From: Stropharia rugosoannulata
Lineage: Eukaryota > Basidiomycota > Agaricomycetes > Agaricales > Strophariaceae
NCBI GenBank assembly: GCA_028532985.1
Contig: JANCIK010000012.1
Location: 2,728,001-2,792,000 of the forward strand
DNA length: 64,000 nucleotides
Reading direction: 5' to 3'
The translations under genes and the position numbers were made by a program. Under the pieces are notes generated by a model. It searched no databases. It was not told the DNA's origin and saw nothing but the letters and a program-made list of their open reading frames with translations. Shown here one piece after another: positions 22,900 to 34,830 of the stretch (within the stretch, counting starts at the first letter, position 1; every line of letters begins with the position of its first letter).

Positions 22900-23750
22900 C
22901 CTGTCCGTACGTATTATATGTCTTAATCATGACACATAGCAATAAGTAACTGAAGACCCCCGCTGTTTCCCTTCGCTGTCATGTCCCAGTGTGCAGTGGC
23001 GTCGTGGATCAATTCCTCCTACGTAGAACACCCGCATGGGCACCAGCATCTGGTGTTGAAATTGGACGGCTACATTGGAGAGTACCGTATACTGTGGCAT
23101 GTTACCGTAGAATTCATTCATAATGATAACATTATGTTAGCCTTATATCATGCTTAAGATGCATAAGCCATGCGGGGTGTGAATCTGGCTAATGCGGAGC
23201 GTGCAAACATAGCAATGCAGGGTGCATTAAGTTGAACTTTACGATAGTAACATATACCAAGATTACACAGCCTTGCCTGTCATCACTCATTATGTAGACT
23301 CCGACATCCTAAAAAAAAATCCGACCTGACACATGGCGCAAAAACTCAAGAGAAATACAAGGAAATACATACCTCATCTTTCAGAGCGGGTATAAGTAAA
23401 ATGTCGATGAGTAGACCATGCTTTATCACTGTATGTCATGGATATAGCCATAAAAGATCCCCGGGCAGGTCAGGTTTCGCCTGGGAAAAGATGCAGAAAT
23501 ATAGGGAGACTAGTACTAGTATATCATTACATCACACGAGTCATGGAGCTGTGGATAGAACAGACCTATGCAAACTAGAGATAGTGCTGCGCATCTGCGT
23601 CAGGCATGATTATTACCTCTGATCGCGAACTTTGGCTATTAACTACATACAGTAGACATTTGGGCACACAGTCAGAGTAGGTAGACATCCAGCTTATGGG
23701 CAAGGTGTTTTCGATGTCGCCGTCAGCGGCCAGTAGGAGTTGTGAGAGTG
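22900..23750. other. Spacer, no supportable gene
   Basis: This region lies between the last KDZ-flank repeat and the first segment of the duplicated region. It has short open frames only, with no motifs or intron support. The element's right boundary is probably at its left edge. Confidence 0.35.
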
Positions 23751-23925
23751 TGATTCTACACCAAACTCTGATGCGGACTGAGCGGCACACTGCAGCATCT
23801 GGGTCAGCTTAACGCGGATAAAATATTAACAATACACGGGCTAGAACCAAAGCGGAATAATGATGGAATAATGGGCACGGTGATGGGCGCGTGTCAAGGA
23901 GCAGGGGAGCGAATGGGGTGAGAGG
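23751..23925. repeat. Near-identical duplicated segment, copy A
   Basis: From ACTGAGCGGCACACTGCAGC onward, about 140 bp match 27770-27908 with only two or three differences. The block ends abruptly at GCGAATGGGGTGA in both. It abuts the 3' flank of the membrane-protein gene at 23941. Function unknown. Confidence 0.75.
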
Positions 23926-23940
23926 AGCGAGCTCAAACCC

Positions 23941-24512
23941 CTATAAAAAAAGAAATGCAGCCCATCTCATCGCGAATAAGAAAAAAGCATAAAGCAAGAA
24001 CGTCAGTGGTAGACAAAAATAGAATCCAGGTAATTGAAGTCCAAAAGAGGGCGACATCACTGATTCCAGGTACCGGCACACTTGTTCCGGAGTAGCCGTT
24101 TCGAGCCATTTGTGGAAGTTACGCAACATGCTTGCCGCGAGTATGCTGGAGGTCGCAAACGCGATCGACACCAGTCCGAGACGGGGATAAACTGGAAGGA
24201 TACAGTAGCAAACAAAGAAGCTATAATACGTGCACTCCAGAATTAGCGTAGTGTATGTATAGCAGAGCAGCACAACACTCACATGTGCACAAGCGCACCA
24301 AGTATACAGTAGTTCCAACTCCTCATGCAGAACACAAAGGAAGTCGACCATTGTTCCCACTGGTAAATACTGGGGCCGCAGACTATGCACTCCAGCTTGT
24401 TGATGTACATGTCTGATATTCTGAATGTCGCTACAGAAACGAGCTTCTTCGTCCATTTTATCTGTTTCTCCATGCAGATGGAGAAGTGTGTGTCGGTTGA
24501 GTGTGACGTCAT
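23941..24512 (-). CDS. Small membrane protein of a multicopy family, paralog 1 (169 aa)
   Basis: Exon 1 (24512-24283) and exon 2 (24220-23941, exactly 280 nt) join in phase 2 (GTGAGT...TATAG), giving 169 aa. Residues 17-75 are amphipathic with conserved WTKK and FCMRSWNYCILGAL. Exon 2 starts with a hydrophobic stretch (FFVCYCILPVYPRL), then a helix ending ASSILAASMLRNFHKWLE, the loop ATPEQVCRYLESV, and a C-terminal membrane segment ending RWAAFLFL. Three or four transmembrane segments are likely. The family is unknown to me. Four other intact copies in the window keep the same exon size and frame, suggesting selection. Confidence 0.65.
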
Positions 24513-24760
24513 GGTGCGTGGGCTGCATCATCAAAATTTAAATGAGAGCTAAATAATTTGTCAATGTGCGCACAATATGGTGTCGAGATGGGTTGGTAGC
24601 CTGTTTGAATGTGTGCTGGGAATGGGGAATGGCGGCATTTTGGAGCAAAGATACAACAGCTAGCAGGAGAGAAAAAACACGTTACGGGTACGCTCACTGC
24701 CACCCTTAGTTGTAAGAAGGCGCAATGGCGTATCCCGACGGTGTGTATATTGAATGTCAA

Positions 24761-25690
24761 GTGGGGTATTCAATGATCGCGTTTACATGCAAGTGGCACG
24801 AAGTCAAGGCGATTGTGTCTTATATGTTCTTTTATCTTCTTTTGAAGAAGTAATACGTTGCAGAGCCTATGTATTTTAGTTCTAGTAGCAATAAAGCGGC
24901 GCGAGCTGACATACTACGGAAATAAGAAAGGAATCGGAATGATCCAGAGCCAACATGCTATGTCCCATCTTCTGTTTTGTTAGTTGAACAAATATCTGAT
25001 CTGTCAAACTTATTCAGCGTTAACTATTCCATCGAGATTCTACGAAAGTACTCCTCCCAAACTCCTCCAGTACCGGATTAAAATCAGCATATAGTTTAAA
25101 CTATATTATTTGGCATATCGACTTTGTGCAATGGCATCTTTGCTCGATACTTACTTTCACCAATGTTAATCAATGTAGTCAATGACACATACAACACTAG
25201 CTGTCCCGGGAGCTCGAAGATTCGGCCCGACAGACGCGCTGTGAATCGCTTTCGCCCCGCTTGCTAAATGCGTGTCCGGACAGTGAACAAATGATGAGCC
25301 GTGTCTGGACGGCGAATAAATGGTAAACCGACTCCGGTGTTTATGTTCCCCATCTGTCATATAACATCTCGTCGTTTTAGCTGAGGCATAGCTTATCGCC
25401 GCACAGATAGTACAATACCTGGGAGAATAGTACCCCATGAGTGCACGTCAACAGTGCTGAGCAGTGCAAATGCCTTCTAAACTGATCGCTCCGCTCAGCG
25501 GAGACCAGACATGCGATTTCCTCAATCAGTATTGATGTGAGAAAAATCAACTGTTTACCAGGTCCATCATCATTGTGTATTCAGCGTTCAGAACTCAGCG
25601 TCCAGCGCTCAGTCATTGTGTATCTTGTATGTTGGTACCAGTATTATGTAATGCGCATGCAAAACTAATTTTGGCGTACATGATGCATCC
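24761..25690. other. Spacer, no supportable gene
   Basis: This stretch separates membrane-protein paralog 1 from the 3' flank of an ARH1 pseudogene. No intron-supported frame or known motif was found. Confidence 0.35.
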
Positions 25691-27165
25691 TCTTTTCCCT
25701 CGCACCCCTCCTTTCCCCACATTGTCATTTGCTGGCCAGTGGAATAAGGCTGGGGGACGGGACTCGGCATACGGATATGATAAGTCGATGAGGTCTCGGT
25801 AGGACGGCGGTGACGAGTCTGATGAGGGTGCCAGAGAACGATGAGGGCAACCAGGTGCAGAGTGGCTTCGTTTTGCGCAAGCACAGCCGGTCGATATAGC
25901 ATCAGGGCGCGGTCAATGAATTCAAGAGGGAGACAGAGCTGGGCGTACCCCTCCCCTAGAACATCGTCTCTTTCACGAATCAACGCCCGATCAACACATC
26001 CATTCACCCACTCCCGACGCACTCACATTCCTTGACCTTTTCCTTGCCACATACCTGCTTGTACGTGCCGATAGCTGTCGATAGCTTGCCAATCCGCGTA
26101 CGTCGTCATCCGTCTCCCTGCCGTGGTGAGCGCCGATACTACCTCATCTGGCGGCGCCTCAAGCTTGAGAGCGGCGCCTGTGGTTGTTGCGGGCGAAGAC
26201 AGGAGTGACACTCCCGTGCGCCAATCAGCCACTATCGTCTCCGCAACATCATACGCACTCATCATTGTGCTTGCAAGGATGCCGCGCGCGCCAGTCGCAG
26301 GCCCCGAGGCGTACTACTATTCCACCGTGCGAGGTGGCGGATGCCGAGGTGGATGGTGGGAGCCTGACAAATGGGTGGAGGAGAAGCTAGGGGAAGACGG
26401 TGACGAGTCTATATCCACCACCCGGTTCCCCAGAACACGAAGGTGTCGAAGAGATGTATGGGCGAGCGAGAGCTGGGCTGGAGGCGGGATGAAGAGGTGG
26501 AAGGAGAAGGCAGCATAAGTCCGATAGGGGAGCGGAAGAAATCAAACGAGAACACCTTGGGTGAGGAGTCGAAGGGCGCCTTGGATCGCTGGCTGAGCAA
26601 CTGGAGTATACGCGATTGTTGTCGCATCATGCGGTTCGGGGATGAGGTAGAAGTGCTGGAGACCGAAGCAATGAGGTCCGGGTCCAGCGGGACTATGGAC
26701 GCATCTGACAGACTTAGTAGCTCACGTGGGAGTACACGCGTCCTCGAGTGGGCCACGGCGCGCAATGATGCTGACATAGCGCACGGTGGAGGACACGAGG
26801 ACGTCGAGAACATGTTCAGGGACGTCAAACTTGGCCAGATGGTTGACGGGCGCCAAGAGCATGCGCGCGATGTCAAGGGACACGTTGCCGTTGCCTATCA
26901 GGGAGACATGCAAGATGGCGTGCAGCGGCGGCGGTGGCGGAGCGAGTGGATGTGCAGTGTACCAGTGGACAAGACCGAGTGCAGGGAGGCAGTATGACGA
27001 GGGCGGGAGTGCAGGATGAGTGGCATGTTCAGGGCACCCAGATGCGAACAGGACGTGCGTATATGCAGAAAGCAGGCAGTCGAGGGGCACGGGCAGCGCG
27101 GATGGGATCGTTGGCGCGGCGGCAGATGACGAGAGTACCTCGACATTGCCGCACCATATACCAGT
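25690..27165 (-). pseudogene. ARH1/FDXR pseudogene with 3' flank
   Basis: This degenerate copy of the 57452-59000 gene includes most of exon 2 plus about 330 bp of its 3' flank (CCCACATTGTCATTTG block at about 25716). Readable pieces are ILHVSLIGNGNVSLDIARML, FSFDFFRSPIGLMLPS and MNAYDVAETIVADWR, in different frames. Exon 1 is missing; at the 5' side it stops next to a membrane-protein remnant. Frameshifts and a stop after the RRGPLEDA segment make it non-functional. Confidence 0.85.
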
Positions 27166-27182
27166 GAGAGTGGTCTTCGTTC

Positions 27183-27545
27183 ACGTTGTCTCGCATGAGG
27201 AGCTGGAGCTACTGCATTGTTGGTACATACAGAGTCATGTGAGCAGATCAGCAGCTGGGAACTGACCGAGCGAATTAGCAATTTTAAAAAACACATGGCT
27301 CTCTTACGTGCTACCTAGTTTTGCCAACTTATCCGCGCCATACTTTCTGCAAAGATGTTACGGCACTCTCACAAATGGTTCGAGAAGGCAACTACAGATC
27401 AGGCATGCCGGTATATGGAATCCGTACTGTCGCCTTGTTTTGGTGTTCAGTTGACAATTATATAGCCTGCCGTTAACGTTACTGCTTTATGCATTCTTTG
27501 TATTTGCGCTGAGATCGGCTGCCTTTCCTTTTCCCTAACAATTTG
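27183..27545 (+). pseudogene. Membrane-protein family remnant
   Basis: On the plus strand, the MRSWSYCIVG end of exon 1 is followed by a GTGAGC donor-like site. After decayed sequence comes MLRHSHKWFEKATTDQACRY. A stop after the FGVQLTII segment truncates the frame, and the rest (LCILCICAEIG) is shifted. Only the end of exon 1 is present. It lies head to head with the ARH1 pseudogene ending at 27165. Confidence 0.75.
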
Positions 27546-27716
27546 AGCCCCGTCACCTAATAATGTGCACTTGATTACGCTTAAATTATATATTTTACTA
27601 CTTTGAATTACCAATGATGACCCTGTACAGCCGTTAATGTGGCAATGTTTCTCTACTATGACATCCTTACTATGACAGTTCCTGATCTGGGATGCAGAGG
27701 TACTACCAACGAGACT

Positions 27717-27908
27717 TGTGATTCTACAGCAAACTTTGATGCGAGGAGAGATCCAAGATGGACGACTGAGCGGCACACTGCAGCATCTGGGTCAGCTTAA
27801 CGCGGATAAGATATTAACAATACACGGGCTAGAACCAAAGCGGAATAATGATGGAATAACGGGCACGGTGATGGGCGCGTGTCAAGGAGCAGGGGAGCGA
27901 ATGGGGTG
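27717..27908. repeat. Near-identical duplicated segment, copy B
   Basis: Partner of 23751-23925. It carries about 20 extra bases near 27746-27765 (GGAGAGATCCAAGATGGA) absent from copy A. The core identity is very high compared with other repeats here, implying a recent copy event. Confidence 0.75.
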
Positions 27909-28234
27909 ACATGAGCGGCGGCAGACAAGGATAGAACCTCGACGGCGAAGCGTGACTATGTTTCTATTATGAGTATTGGATGGACGTCAAGCAGAAATGG
28001 ACAATGGTGACCATGGCAAGCGTCGAGCGACGAGCAGCGATAATCTCATCAGCGTGGGACGGTGCACGTTATCGTGCTGACAAACACAGGCTGCCGGTGG
28101 AACTGCCCAGTCGCACTGCCACAGGCCGCCTCTACTACTACTCTTTTCATATCTACTCCTGAGGGCGAAGCGTGTGTCATCCGTGGTCTGGTCGAATTGT
28201 CAACGTCGCGAGGTACGGTGGGAAGAGACAGGAC

Positions 28235-28325
28235 GTGCCCTGACCTCTGGGTGGTCCGGGGCGATGCTATAGCGGAAACAAGATGTGCACACTCTAGTGC
28301 AGAGGGCTCGTTCGGCAACAGGTAA
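28235..28325 (-). pseudogene. ARH1 exon 1 fragment
   Basis: On the minus strand the pieces LLPNEPSA and IAPDHPEV-like sequence correspond to LLPHEPSA and VAPDHPEV of ARH1 exon 1. About 20 bp between them are deleted or scrambled relative to the intact gene. No exon 2 follows. Confidence 0.6.
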
Positions 28326-28481
28326 GATTTAGTACCCAAATATGGATTGAAGTGAGCTAATAAGTTTGTGTTACACTCAAACGTTAATCACTTTCCGTGC
28401 TTATGCCTTTCAATGCTCTAAACCAAAACTAATACACGTGTTTACCTCAGTCCCAAACCATAAACCCAGCTTCACAAACTA

Positions 28482-29048
28482 CTACATAAAGAGAAACGCA
28501 GCCCATCTAAGCCCAAATACGAAGAGAGCATAGAGCAACAACATCAATGGTAGAGAGAAATATAACCCGGCCAATTGAACACCAAAAGTGGGTGATATCA
28601 CAGACTCCAGGTATCTACACGCTTGTTCTGGCGTAGCGGTTTCGAGCCATTTGTGACATTGTCGCAGCATGCTAGCGCAAAGGATGCTTGATGCGGCAAG
28701 AGCGATGGATACGAACCCGAGGCGCGGAAATAATGGAAGGACAAAATAGCAAGTAAAAAAACTACATCATGTATTGCTGAGAGTTAGAATGTAGACTGTT
28801 CGTTGTACCGTTACTCACATGTGTCCCACTGCACCAAATATGCAGTAAGCCCAGCTCCTCATGCAGAATTCAATGAATATCAACCAGTCCCACTGGTTTA
28901 TGGTACGGCCGTGGATAATGTGCTCGAGTTTCTTAGTGTAAATGTTTGACAGCCTAAACGTCATTGCGGATATTAGATTCTTCGTCCAGTAAACTTCTCT
29001 GTACGAAGACATGTTTGCACTATTCGGGAGAGTGAAGCTCGTTTGCAC
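28482..29048 (-). CDS. Small membrane protein family, paralog 3 (169 aa)
   Basis: Exon 1 (29048-28819) and exon 2 (28761-28482, 280 nt) join in phase 2 and give 169 aa. Conserved marks are WTKNLIS, FCMRSWAYCIFGAV, FFTCYFVLPLFPRL, MLRQCHKWLETATPEQACRY and RWAAFLFM. The acceptor is the TGTAG upstream of the CY-x2-LP motif, as in the other paralogs. A conserved upstream peptide (LPVYPPRTA) is visible on the same strand near 29135-29160 but is not in frame with this start. Confidence 0.6.
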
Positions 29049-29625
29049 ATAATGGGGTAATGAAAGAGGGCTATAATTTGAATGAGGATGTATCCCAAAC
29101 AGATTATAGATGTGCGTACATCGTGTTGGCAGTCCTGGGTGGATATACTGGTAACATGCTTGGATTTATGAGTGGAACACCCAGAGATTGCATTGTACCA
29201 GTGCTCTACGTGTATTTATCTGCAAAAACACGTCACAAACTTAGAGCTGGAGTGAACCTAAAAGGAAAGTCTGCATACAAGTCTAGCCCTATGCACTTTG
29301 CTGATACAGTTATTACTGACCAGGTCTGTAGGAAGTCACCAGAATACAGTATAGGGCAAGTGTAATGAAGGAGAACCAAAACACATCAAAGGAGCGTCCC
29401 CAGCTTTGCTTTTATGCGCGCTCATTCAACGCCGATCCATACCGTTTTATTTTTGTTTATAGCCTCCGAGCCTTTCCTTATTACCACCGAGCTTGCCATA
29501 CAGACACCGAGCTTAAAATTTTTTGAAATCCAATCAGATCCACAGAGCATATTTGTATCTCTGCTACATATACATAGCCCCCGGGATACATTAACTTATG
29601 AACGTGGGTTTCCACTCACCTACAT

Positions 29626-29695
29626 TTGTTTATACTTACATGTGTTACGACAATCAATCATTGTTTATACTTACATGTGTTACGACAATCAATCA
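29626..29695. repeat. Two perfect 35-bp tandem units
   Basis: Unit 29626-29660 is repeated at 29661-29695. Each begins TTGTTTATACTTACATGTG and ends ACAATCAATCA. Confidence 0.9.
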
Positions 29696-29806
29696 TTGTT
29701 TTTATAGCCACCGAGCACACCAATCCGCCGAGCGATGGGAAGATTGATTGCACTCACCTGGTGCATAGCCACATAAATTGATGTATTTTATTGTTTAAAG
29801 TTACTG

Positions 29807-29981
29807 GGTGATTTGAAATAAATTCAAAAATACTTACCAAATTCTTTTTACCGACTTATTTACCAGATAATCAGATAAAATATGGCGGTTAAACTTTATC
29901 TGATCGTTTATCTGGCTAACCTAGTAAAATAAGCGCATAACTGTCAGTTATCTATTTGAGTTTTATTTAAAATAACTCACC
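29807..29981. mobile_element. Palindromic MITE-like element (about 175 bp)
   Basis: The left end GGTGATTTGAAATAAATTCA matches the reverse complement of the right end (GGTGAGTTATTTTAAATAAA) with small gaps, about 27 bp each. The interior has a second inverted pair built on CAGATAATCAGATAAA / TTTATCTGATCGTTTATCTG. No coding capacity. The target duplication is unclear. Confidence 0.55.
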
Positions 29982-30944
29982 AACGTTCTAACACATAAAT
30001 TACATAAATTGATTTGGTTGCGCACCTAGTGACTTAACAAACCGTACATGAAACTTGACATCTTTCTGTCTGATATTCATATATGTTTGCATATTTCCTT
30101 TTACTCATATATTTCAGCAGGTGGCCATGATACATCTCATGTGTTTAGCATATCTTAGTATTATGGTGAATCTGTGTCTCTGTTAAAGAGGCTGTGTTGC
30201 TACAACATGTAATCCTCAACAGTTAAGAACACACTCAAATATCAAAGTGTGCTGTGAAGTGCTGTGAAGTGAGGGTGTTCCAATTATGCACTAAGCTGTG
30301 AATGCATCTTTATACTCTAGACGATCCAGACCACCGATCACCAAGTTTGATGTAGCAAACTATAATCAAGTCTGGCATCTTTTGTGAGTCTAGTGGTAAA
30401 GGAGGTGCTGCATGCCAGCCAACTGTATTATTGTTTATTTTTTCAACAAAACTTATGTTTCCTAAGCCGATGACCGCCGTAATTACGTGCGACTCGAAGT
30501 GGAAGACGCTCAGAAAAGCAGAAAGAAAGTAATACTCACGTAACTAGCGACTATACTGGGTACTCCCCCATTACCAGACACCATGCCTGCGTAAAAGCTG
30601 CATAGCTGAAGCCGACAAGCGTCCCGATGAGTAATTTGAGTCACGTTCGGTACTAAGCGACGGCATCTTTATGAAATACAACATTAATTGCATCCCTGTC
30701 ATGTCCACTGCTATGCGGAGTTGATGGCCGCTGGTACGGAGGTGCTGTTGTCTGCAGGTGACGTCAACACATGGTTAATTCGCACGTACCCAGCAAAATC
30801 AGTACCGGACTCAATAATAGGGAACATGAAGACTCTGGGACAAGGTCCATTCAGGTAATGGCATGGCGCTAGGATACTATACATATTTTTTCAGGTAGTT
30901 ACATAGCAATGAATGGATATATATATACTAAAAGAATCCATTCT
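29982..30944. other. AT-rich spacer, no supportable gene
   Basis: No open frame with motif or intron support was found. A GTGCTGTGAA direct repeat near 30248-30270 is the only local structure noticed. Confidence 0.35.
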
Positions 30945-33900
30945 ACTACTGAAGTATTAACACAGACGGTGAAGGAACGAGAAGGTGTGGATGGGTATAC
31001 ACAAAATGCTTGCGCAGTTCACAGGGCCTCTTTCCCTCCTCAATACAACCATCTACGCCACACTCGTAGCACAATCGAACATGTCGCTCAGTGACATGAC
31101 GTAAAATACTACTCAGAGATAAATCACGACCTCGGGTGCAGCCAGCCCATCTGCATGTGGTTGAATATCGTTCAGTTGTACCACGATCCACGAGGTTATG
31201 AATATGTGGATCTCTGTAATGGTCTCGGGCGGCTATGAACGGGACCAACGCGGTGCAATTCCCGTAGTTGCACCGAAATGATGAACTGGCCAGGTCGCGT
31301 TGCACAATGCAGTACTGGGAGGGAATTAATTTATATAGCTCCTTCAGGTCGGATTTCGACAGCCCTTCGGTGTAGCTGGTGCTCCCTCGACCTAGCTTGT
31401 ACTGCGTGGACGACGAAGGGTTATGTGCTCTTTCCTTTCCCTTCCGTGAAGTTGGAATCGCCCGTTGGTGCCACTTTCCGTCTGAATGAATTAGCCTTGC
31501 GTTGCTGGTCGTGACATTGGGTAAGCGTGGTGTCCAGTCTGTAGCTTCATCGTTACTCAGTAAACGCGGTAATTGTATTGGCGCCCTCAACACGACCGCA
31601 TTCGATGGCGCGGCCATATTGTTGGACATTGGAGGACCGCTCGAAGACACCCAGTGACCATACATATCGGCGAGCTGGTTCGCACCAAATTTGACAATGC
31701 TATCATGCTCCGGGAGCGACGAAGCGTGATGATCGTTGTTCGTTTGTACTGAAGACCCTTCGTGAATGATTGGCTCTGGCTCCCGCTTGCGTTTTTTCTG
31801 TAACGGGAGATGGAGATAATCTGACCACGTGTCCTGGGGGATCAGAGGCGGAGGATAAGAGGGAGGTGCCCATGTCTGGTTTATTTGACTAGCACCTAGA
31901 AGGTCATGTCCCCTAGTAGCACTGACGTCCTCCCAACTACCCAGTGGTGGATTGTGAGTCCAGGCAGATACAGTCCTTTGACGCTTTCGTGGTGGTTCCG
32001 ACCCTTGAGAATGTGTCTCCGCAGTAGTCGAGCTCGAGATACTACTGGTGATTTGCTCGGATCGTCCGTTGGTAGGAAAAACATACTGTACAGGCCAATT
32101 GTCGCGAATACCAGAAGACAAAGACAAAGGCGAAAGAAGGAAGTCCTTGGGGATCTGATCGGTCACTGAACCGGACATGTCGGAGGATATGTCTATTAAA
32201 GCAGACTCTGTCCATTCCTGATCGACTAGACCTAGGCAAAACATAAACAAGTTTAATTTATCAATCATTATACTGTCTGACCTGTGCTGGGGAAGAAATT
32301 GTAGATAGGCTCTTGATTAAATATGTCATCGTTTGGCTCATTGACTCTGCTGTTTAAAATTTCGGACTGATACAATTGTGTGGCGGTGGAAGAAGATGCC
32401 ACTTCGTTGGAAGGGTGCTGCCAGTTAAAGTGCCACAAGTCCTCAGGTGTCCATTCACCACTATTTGTAAGATATTAGCTTCAACTTGCCCTTCTTCAAA
32501 GAAGATGGCTGACGCGCACCTAGGAATAATGAAATCTGCGTTCGATAAGGTCCTCTCGAGACCGTTGGCTGATGGGAATGTATATCAGTAGAGAATGTAG
32601 CGCGAAAGGTCCAAGCTCATGCTGCACTACGCACCCATGGTGTTCTGGATTCTATATTATAGTAATTCAAGAAAGTATGGATGAGGACTGACTATATGGA
32701 AGTGAAGCACTTTTCGAGTAGCTGTGTTAGGGAGTTTGCGCAAGCGTTTTTTTTGAATATGACACCATCTTAACAACCCAACCAGAAGAGTTCTTTGTGC
32801 TGCGAGAACTTAGCAGTGTCATGTCATGTCAGGTACCGTCGTCCATGGAGACAATCCGAAAGTAGTAAAACTTCCATAAACGTACATTCTCGTACGCAGT
32901 ACCGCTTTCACTCCTTGTGCACAGGTACCCGTAATATGCACTTGGTGTTTGACCTTGACGTAAGCGGTCACGGAGGCCCATGCAAAGAGTTCATCTCCAT
33001 TGGGGAGGGGCGTGGTGTATGATTTAACTTCGTTAATTCTGTATCCATTCAATAATATTTCCAAACATGGATGTGGATGAGAGAATAACACCAGGATCCC
33101 GAGCACGAAATGACATCACAAAAACTGTGATATGGGCATACACCAATTAGAGCGGCACCTGTGTAACGCCTACACCTATATTTATATATAGATTAATCCT
33201 CGGGCCAGAACACGACAATGCAGTAGGTGGTGCCACGCAGTTGATAGGCGCCGGTGGGCGCCGTGATGGCGGTGGCTTTAGTCGTTGTTTGGTTGCTCCA
33301 AATTAGTTGGGTCAGTCAGGTCACTTATCCAATTCTTGTAATGATGCTGTTGCGTATTGATATAAAAGTATAATATGAACATAGCATGAAAACGGAGGAA
33401 AATATTAATGGGCAAGTAGTGATAGGAGCTGTGGGTCGATACTTAGCTCAGCATGGGCCCTGCCAGTGGGGACTCGGCAACTGGGGAGTGGCACATCGTG
33501 GGAGTGCAACAAGATGTTTGTGGCGATTCCGATCTGCCGGCGCTTCGTACATAGTTCAGTTGGCCATGAAAGCGCGATAAGCAAGCCTCTGTTCACCGGC
33601 GGAGATTGGGTATCAGGGTGAAGGGTAAAATGACTAGCAAGTGTTAACGCCTCAACAAAGTGGATAAATGACATGTTTATGTTTATCCCGCCCAGCTACA
33701 CCGTCATCCGACTTGCGCCTTTGACATTATAGGATTAGACACCCGAGTATTACTATTAATCCCCGGAAAAGGGACTATCGGTGGTCTCCATATCTTTGGC
33801 TGTTAGCTTGACTACCTTTCGTATTCGTGATCATGCTTCTTACCTAGTTTAGGAACACAGGCAGGAAGTGTCTGGAGTACCGGATCTGAGTCCGAGTCTG

Positions 33901-34325
33901 GGCAGAGTGACTCGGTAGGTGTCATTTCGGAGGGGGAAGGGGACCACCCTGGAAGATGCATCAAGAAGAGAGGCACTGCCTACGGTCCTGGGAAGTGGCT
34001 ACACGAGATAATATGCCTCCGCAGTGCACGTTCCATATAAGTAGTTAGAAGTTCTTACACCATTTGCTTGTGAGGGATGGCAGGAAGAAGCTCTCACGGA
34101 CGCGTACCTTAATTACTGCTAAGGCAAATCAGGGAGAAATGCCTTTGACTCCTAATGCCTAATTGGCTCTACTTCTTTGGGGGGGTCGCAGAGAGTACAA
34201 AAGGATATGAGTATATGGAAAGAAGGGTTCTGGATAATACGTATCGACGTATACACCTTATTCCTTTTCTCATCTCCGTTTATCCATAAAATAATGTAAA
34301 CAAGGACCTACAGTTCATTTCTCCA
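30945..34325. repeat. Segmental duplication, copy 1
   Basis: Same-orientation counterpart of 60255-63420, covering the zinc-finger gene and about 1.9 kb upstream. Shared landmarks: GTTGATAGGCGCCGGTGGG (33240 and 62579), ACGTTCCATATAAGTA (34029 and 63117) and GTGAACAAGGACCTRCRGTT-like sequence near the far end. Copy 1 lacks about 55 bp present in copy 2 next to the first landmark. Confidence 0.8.
30946..32520 (-). CDS. C2H2 zinc-finger protein, copy 1 (start unresolved)
   Basis: Coding exons 32231-30946 and 32460-32282 join in phase 1, with an upstream exon ending at 32520. At the C-terminus three finger-like units are seen: C-x4-C (CNYGNC) with H-x6-H; CRWAGC with HVTERH; CGVDGC with HFVYTH. 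The x4 spacing between cysteines resembles GLI/Zic-type fingers. Nuclear-localisation-like basic runs (PPRKRQR, KKRKREPEP) sit in a Ser/Pro-rich N-terminal half. A transcription-factor role is likely. No ATG in frame was found in the exons I could place, and a stop precedes the upstream exon, so the 5' end is unresolved and may be damaged. Confidence 0.6.
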
Positions 34326-34830
34326 AAGCCAAGAGTAATATAGTATCAATGATTCAATCCGAGGCATTAAGAGAGAGGTGGGAATCATCAGTGCCGGTGA
34401 CCTTTGTATCGCGTATTACTCGAGTCTTTGTTTCTGTCGTCATGCTGCCAGGAGCTCTGATCATTATAAATTGAATTTCTACATTTTTACATGCGTTCCA
34501 CTGTGCTTTTTGAGCTCGAGCGGCGGCGAGGGTGCAGGTAGCCAATGCGGTGGGCACGCTAATGGGGTGGGCATGAGGGAAGGGCAATAATTACACGGAC
34601 TCACGGGCCCGGAGGGAGGAGGACTGGGACGAACATTCCTTCATTCCTTCTCGACTCTCACCATGAGTTAATATTATTGTTCCCTCGGCACTCCCCCGTC
34701 CACCCTCTTCCTTGGTTTGCCAGATGCGGGATGTCGACAACGACAAAGGAGTGACCGTGCCCGGCTGCTCGATATAGGATAGCGTGGTGAATCGTTTCGT
34801 GAGGGTGCGGCTGGGCTAACCAACACATTC
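32600..34830. other. Duplicated non-coding flank, no supportable gene
   Basis: Up to about 34325 this belongs to the segmental duplication shared with 61.8-63.4 kb. Beyond that it is single-copy spacer running into the 3' flank of an ARH1 pseudogene. No coding frame in it is conserved between the copies. Confidence 0.4.

Larger units (their letters stand above)
1..22900. mobile_element. Giant KDZ-type DNA transposon, left end outside the window
   Basis: This composite call covers a transposase gene, nine intact cargo genes, inverted arms (1225-1655 against 19430-19829) and outer repeat zones that are inverted copies of each other. Gene 1 reads inward from the left arm and the transposase reads inward from the right arm. 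That symmetry fits a single mobile unit. The left terminus is not visible because repeats run up to base 1. The right limit near 22.9 kb is where repeat motifs stop. Fungal KDZ elements are known to be large and to carry extra genes. That this whole stretch moves as one unit is inference; no target-site duplication could be confirmed. Confidence 0.65.

Noticed and set aside
23941..24534. A single 197-codon reading of membrane-protein paralog 1
   Set aside because: It reads exon 1 in the wrong frame and crosses the intron. The two-exon model gives the peptide conserved in all paralogs.
28725..28765. Apparent loss of the splice acceptor in paralog 3 (CCAT where the others have CCAG)
   Set aside because: The conserved CY-x2-LP peptide upstream shows that the true acceptor lies further upstream and is intact in every copy.
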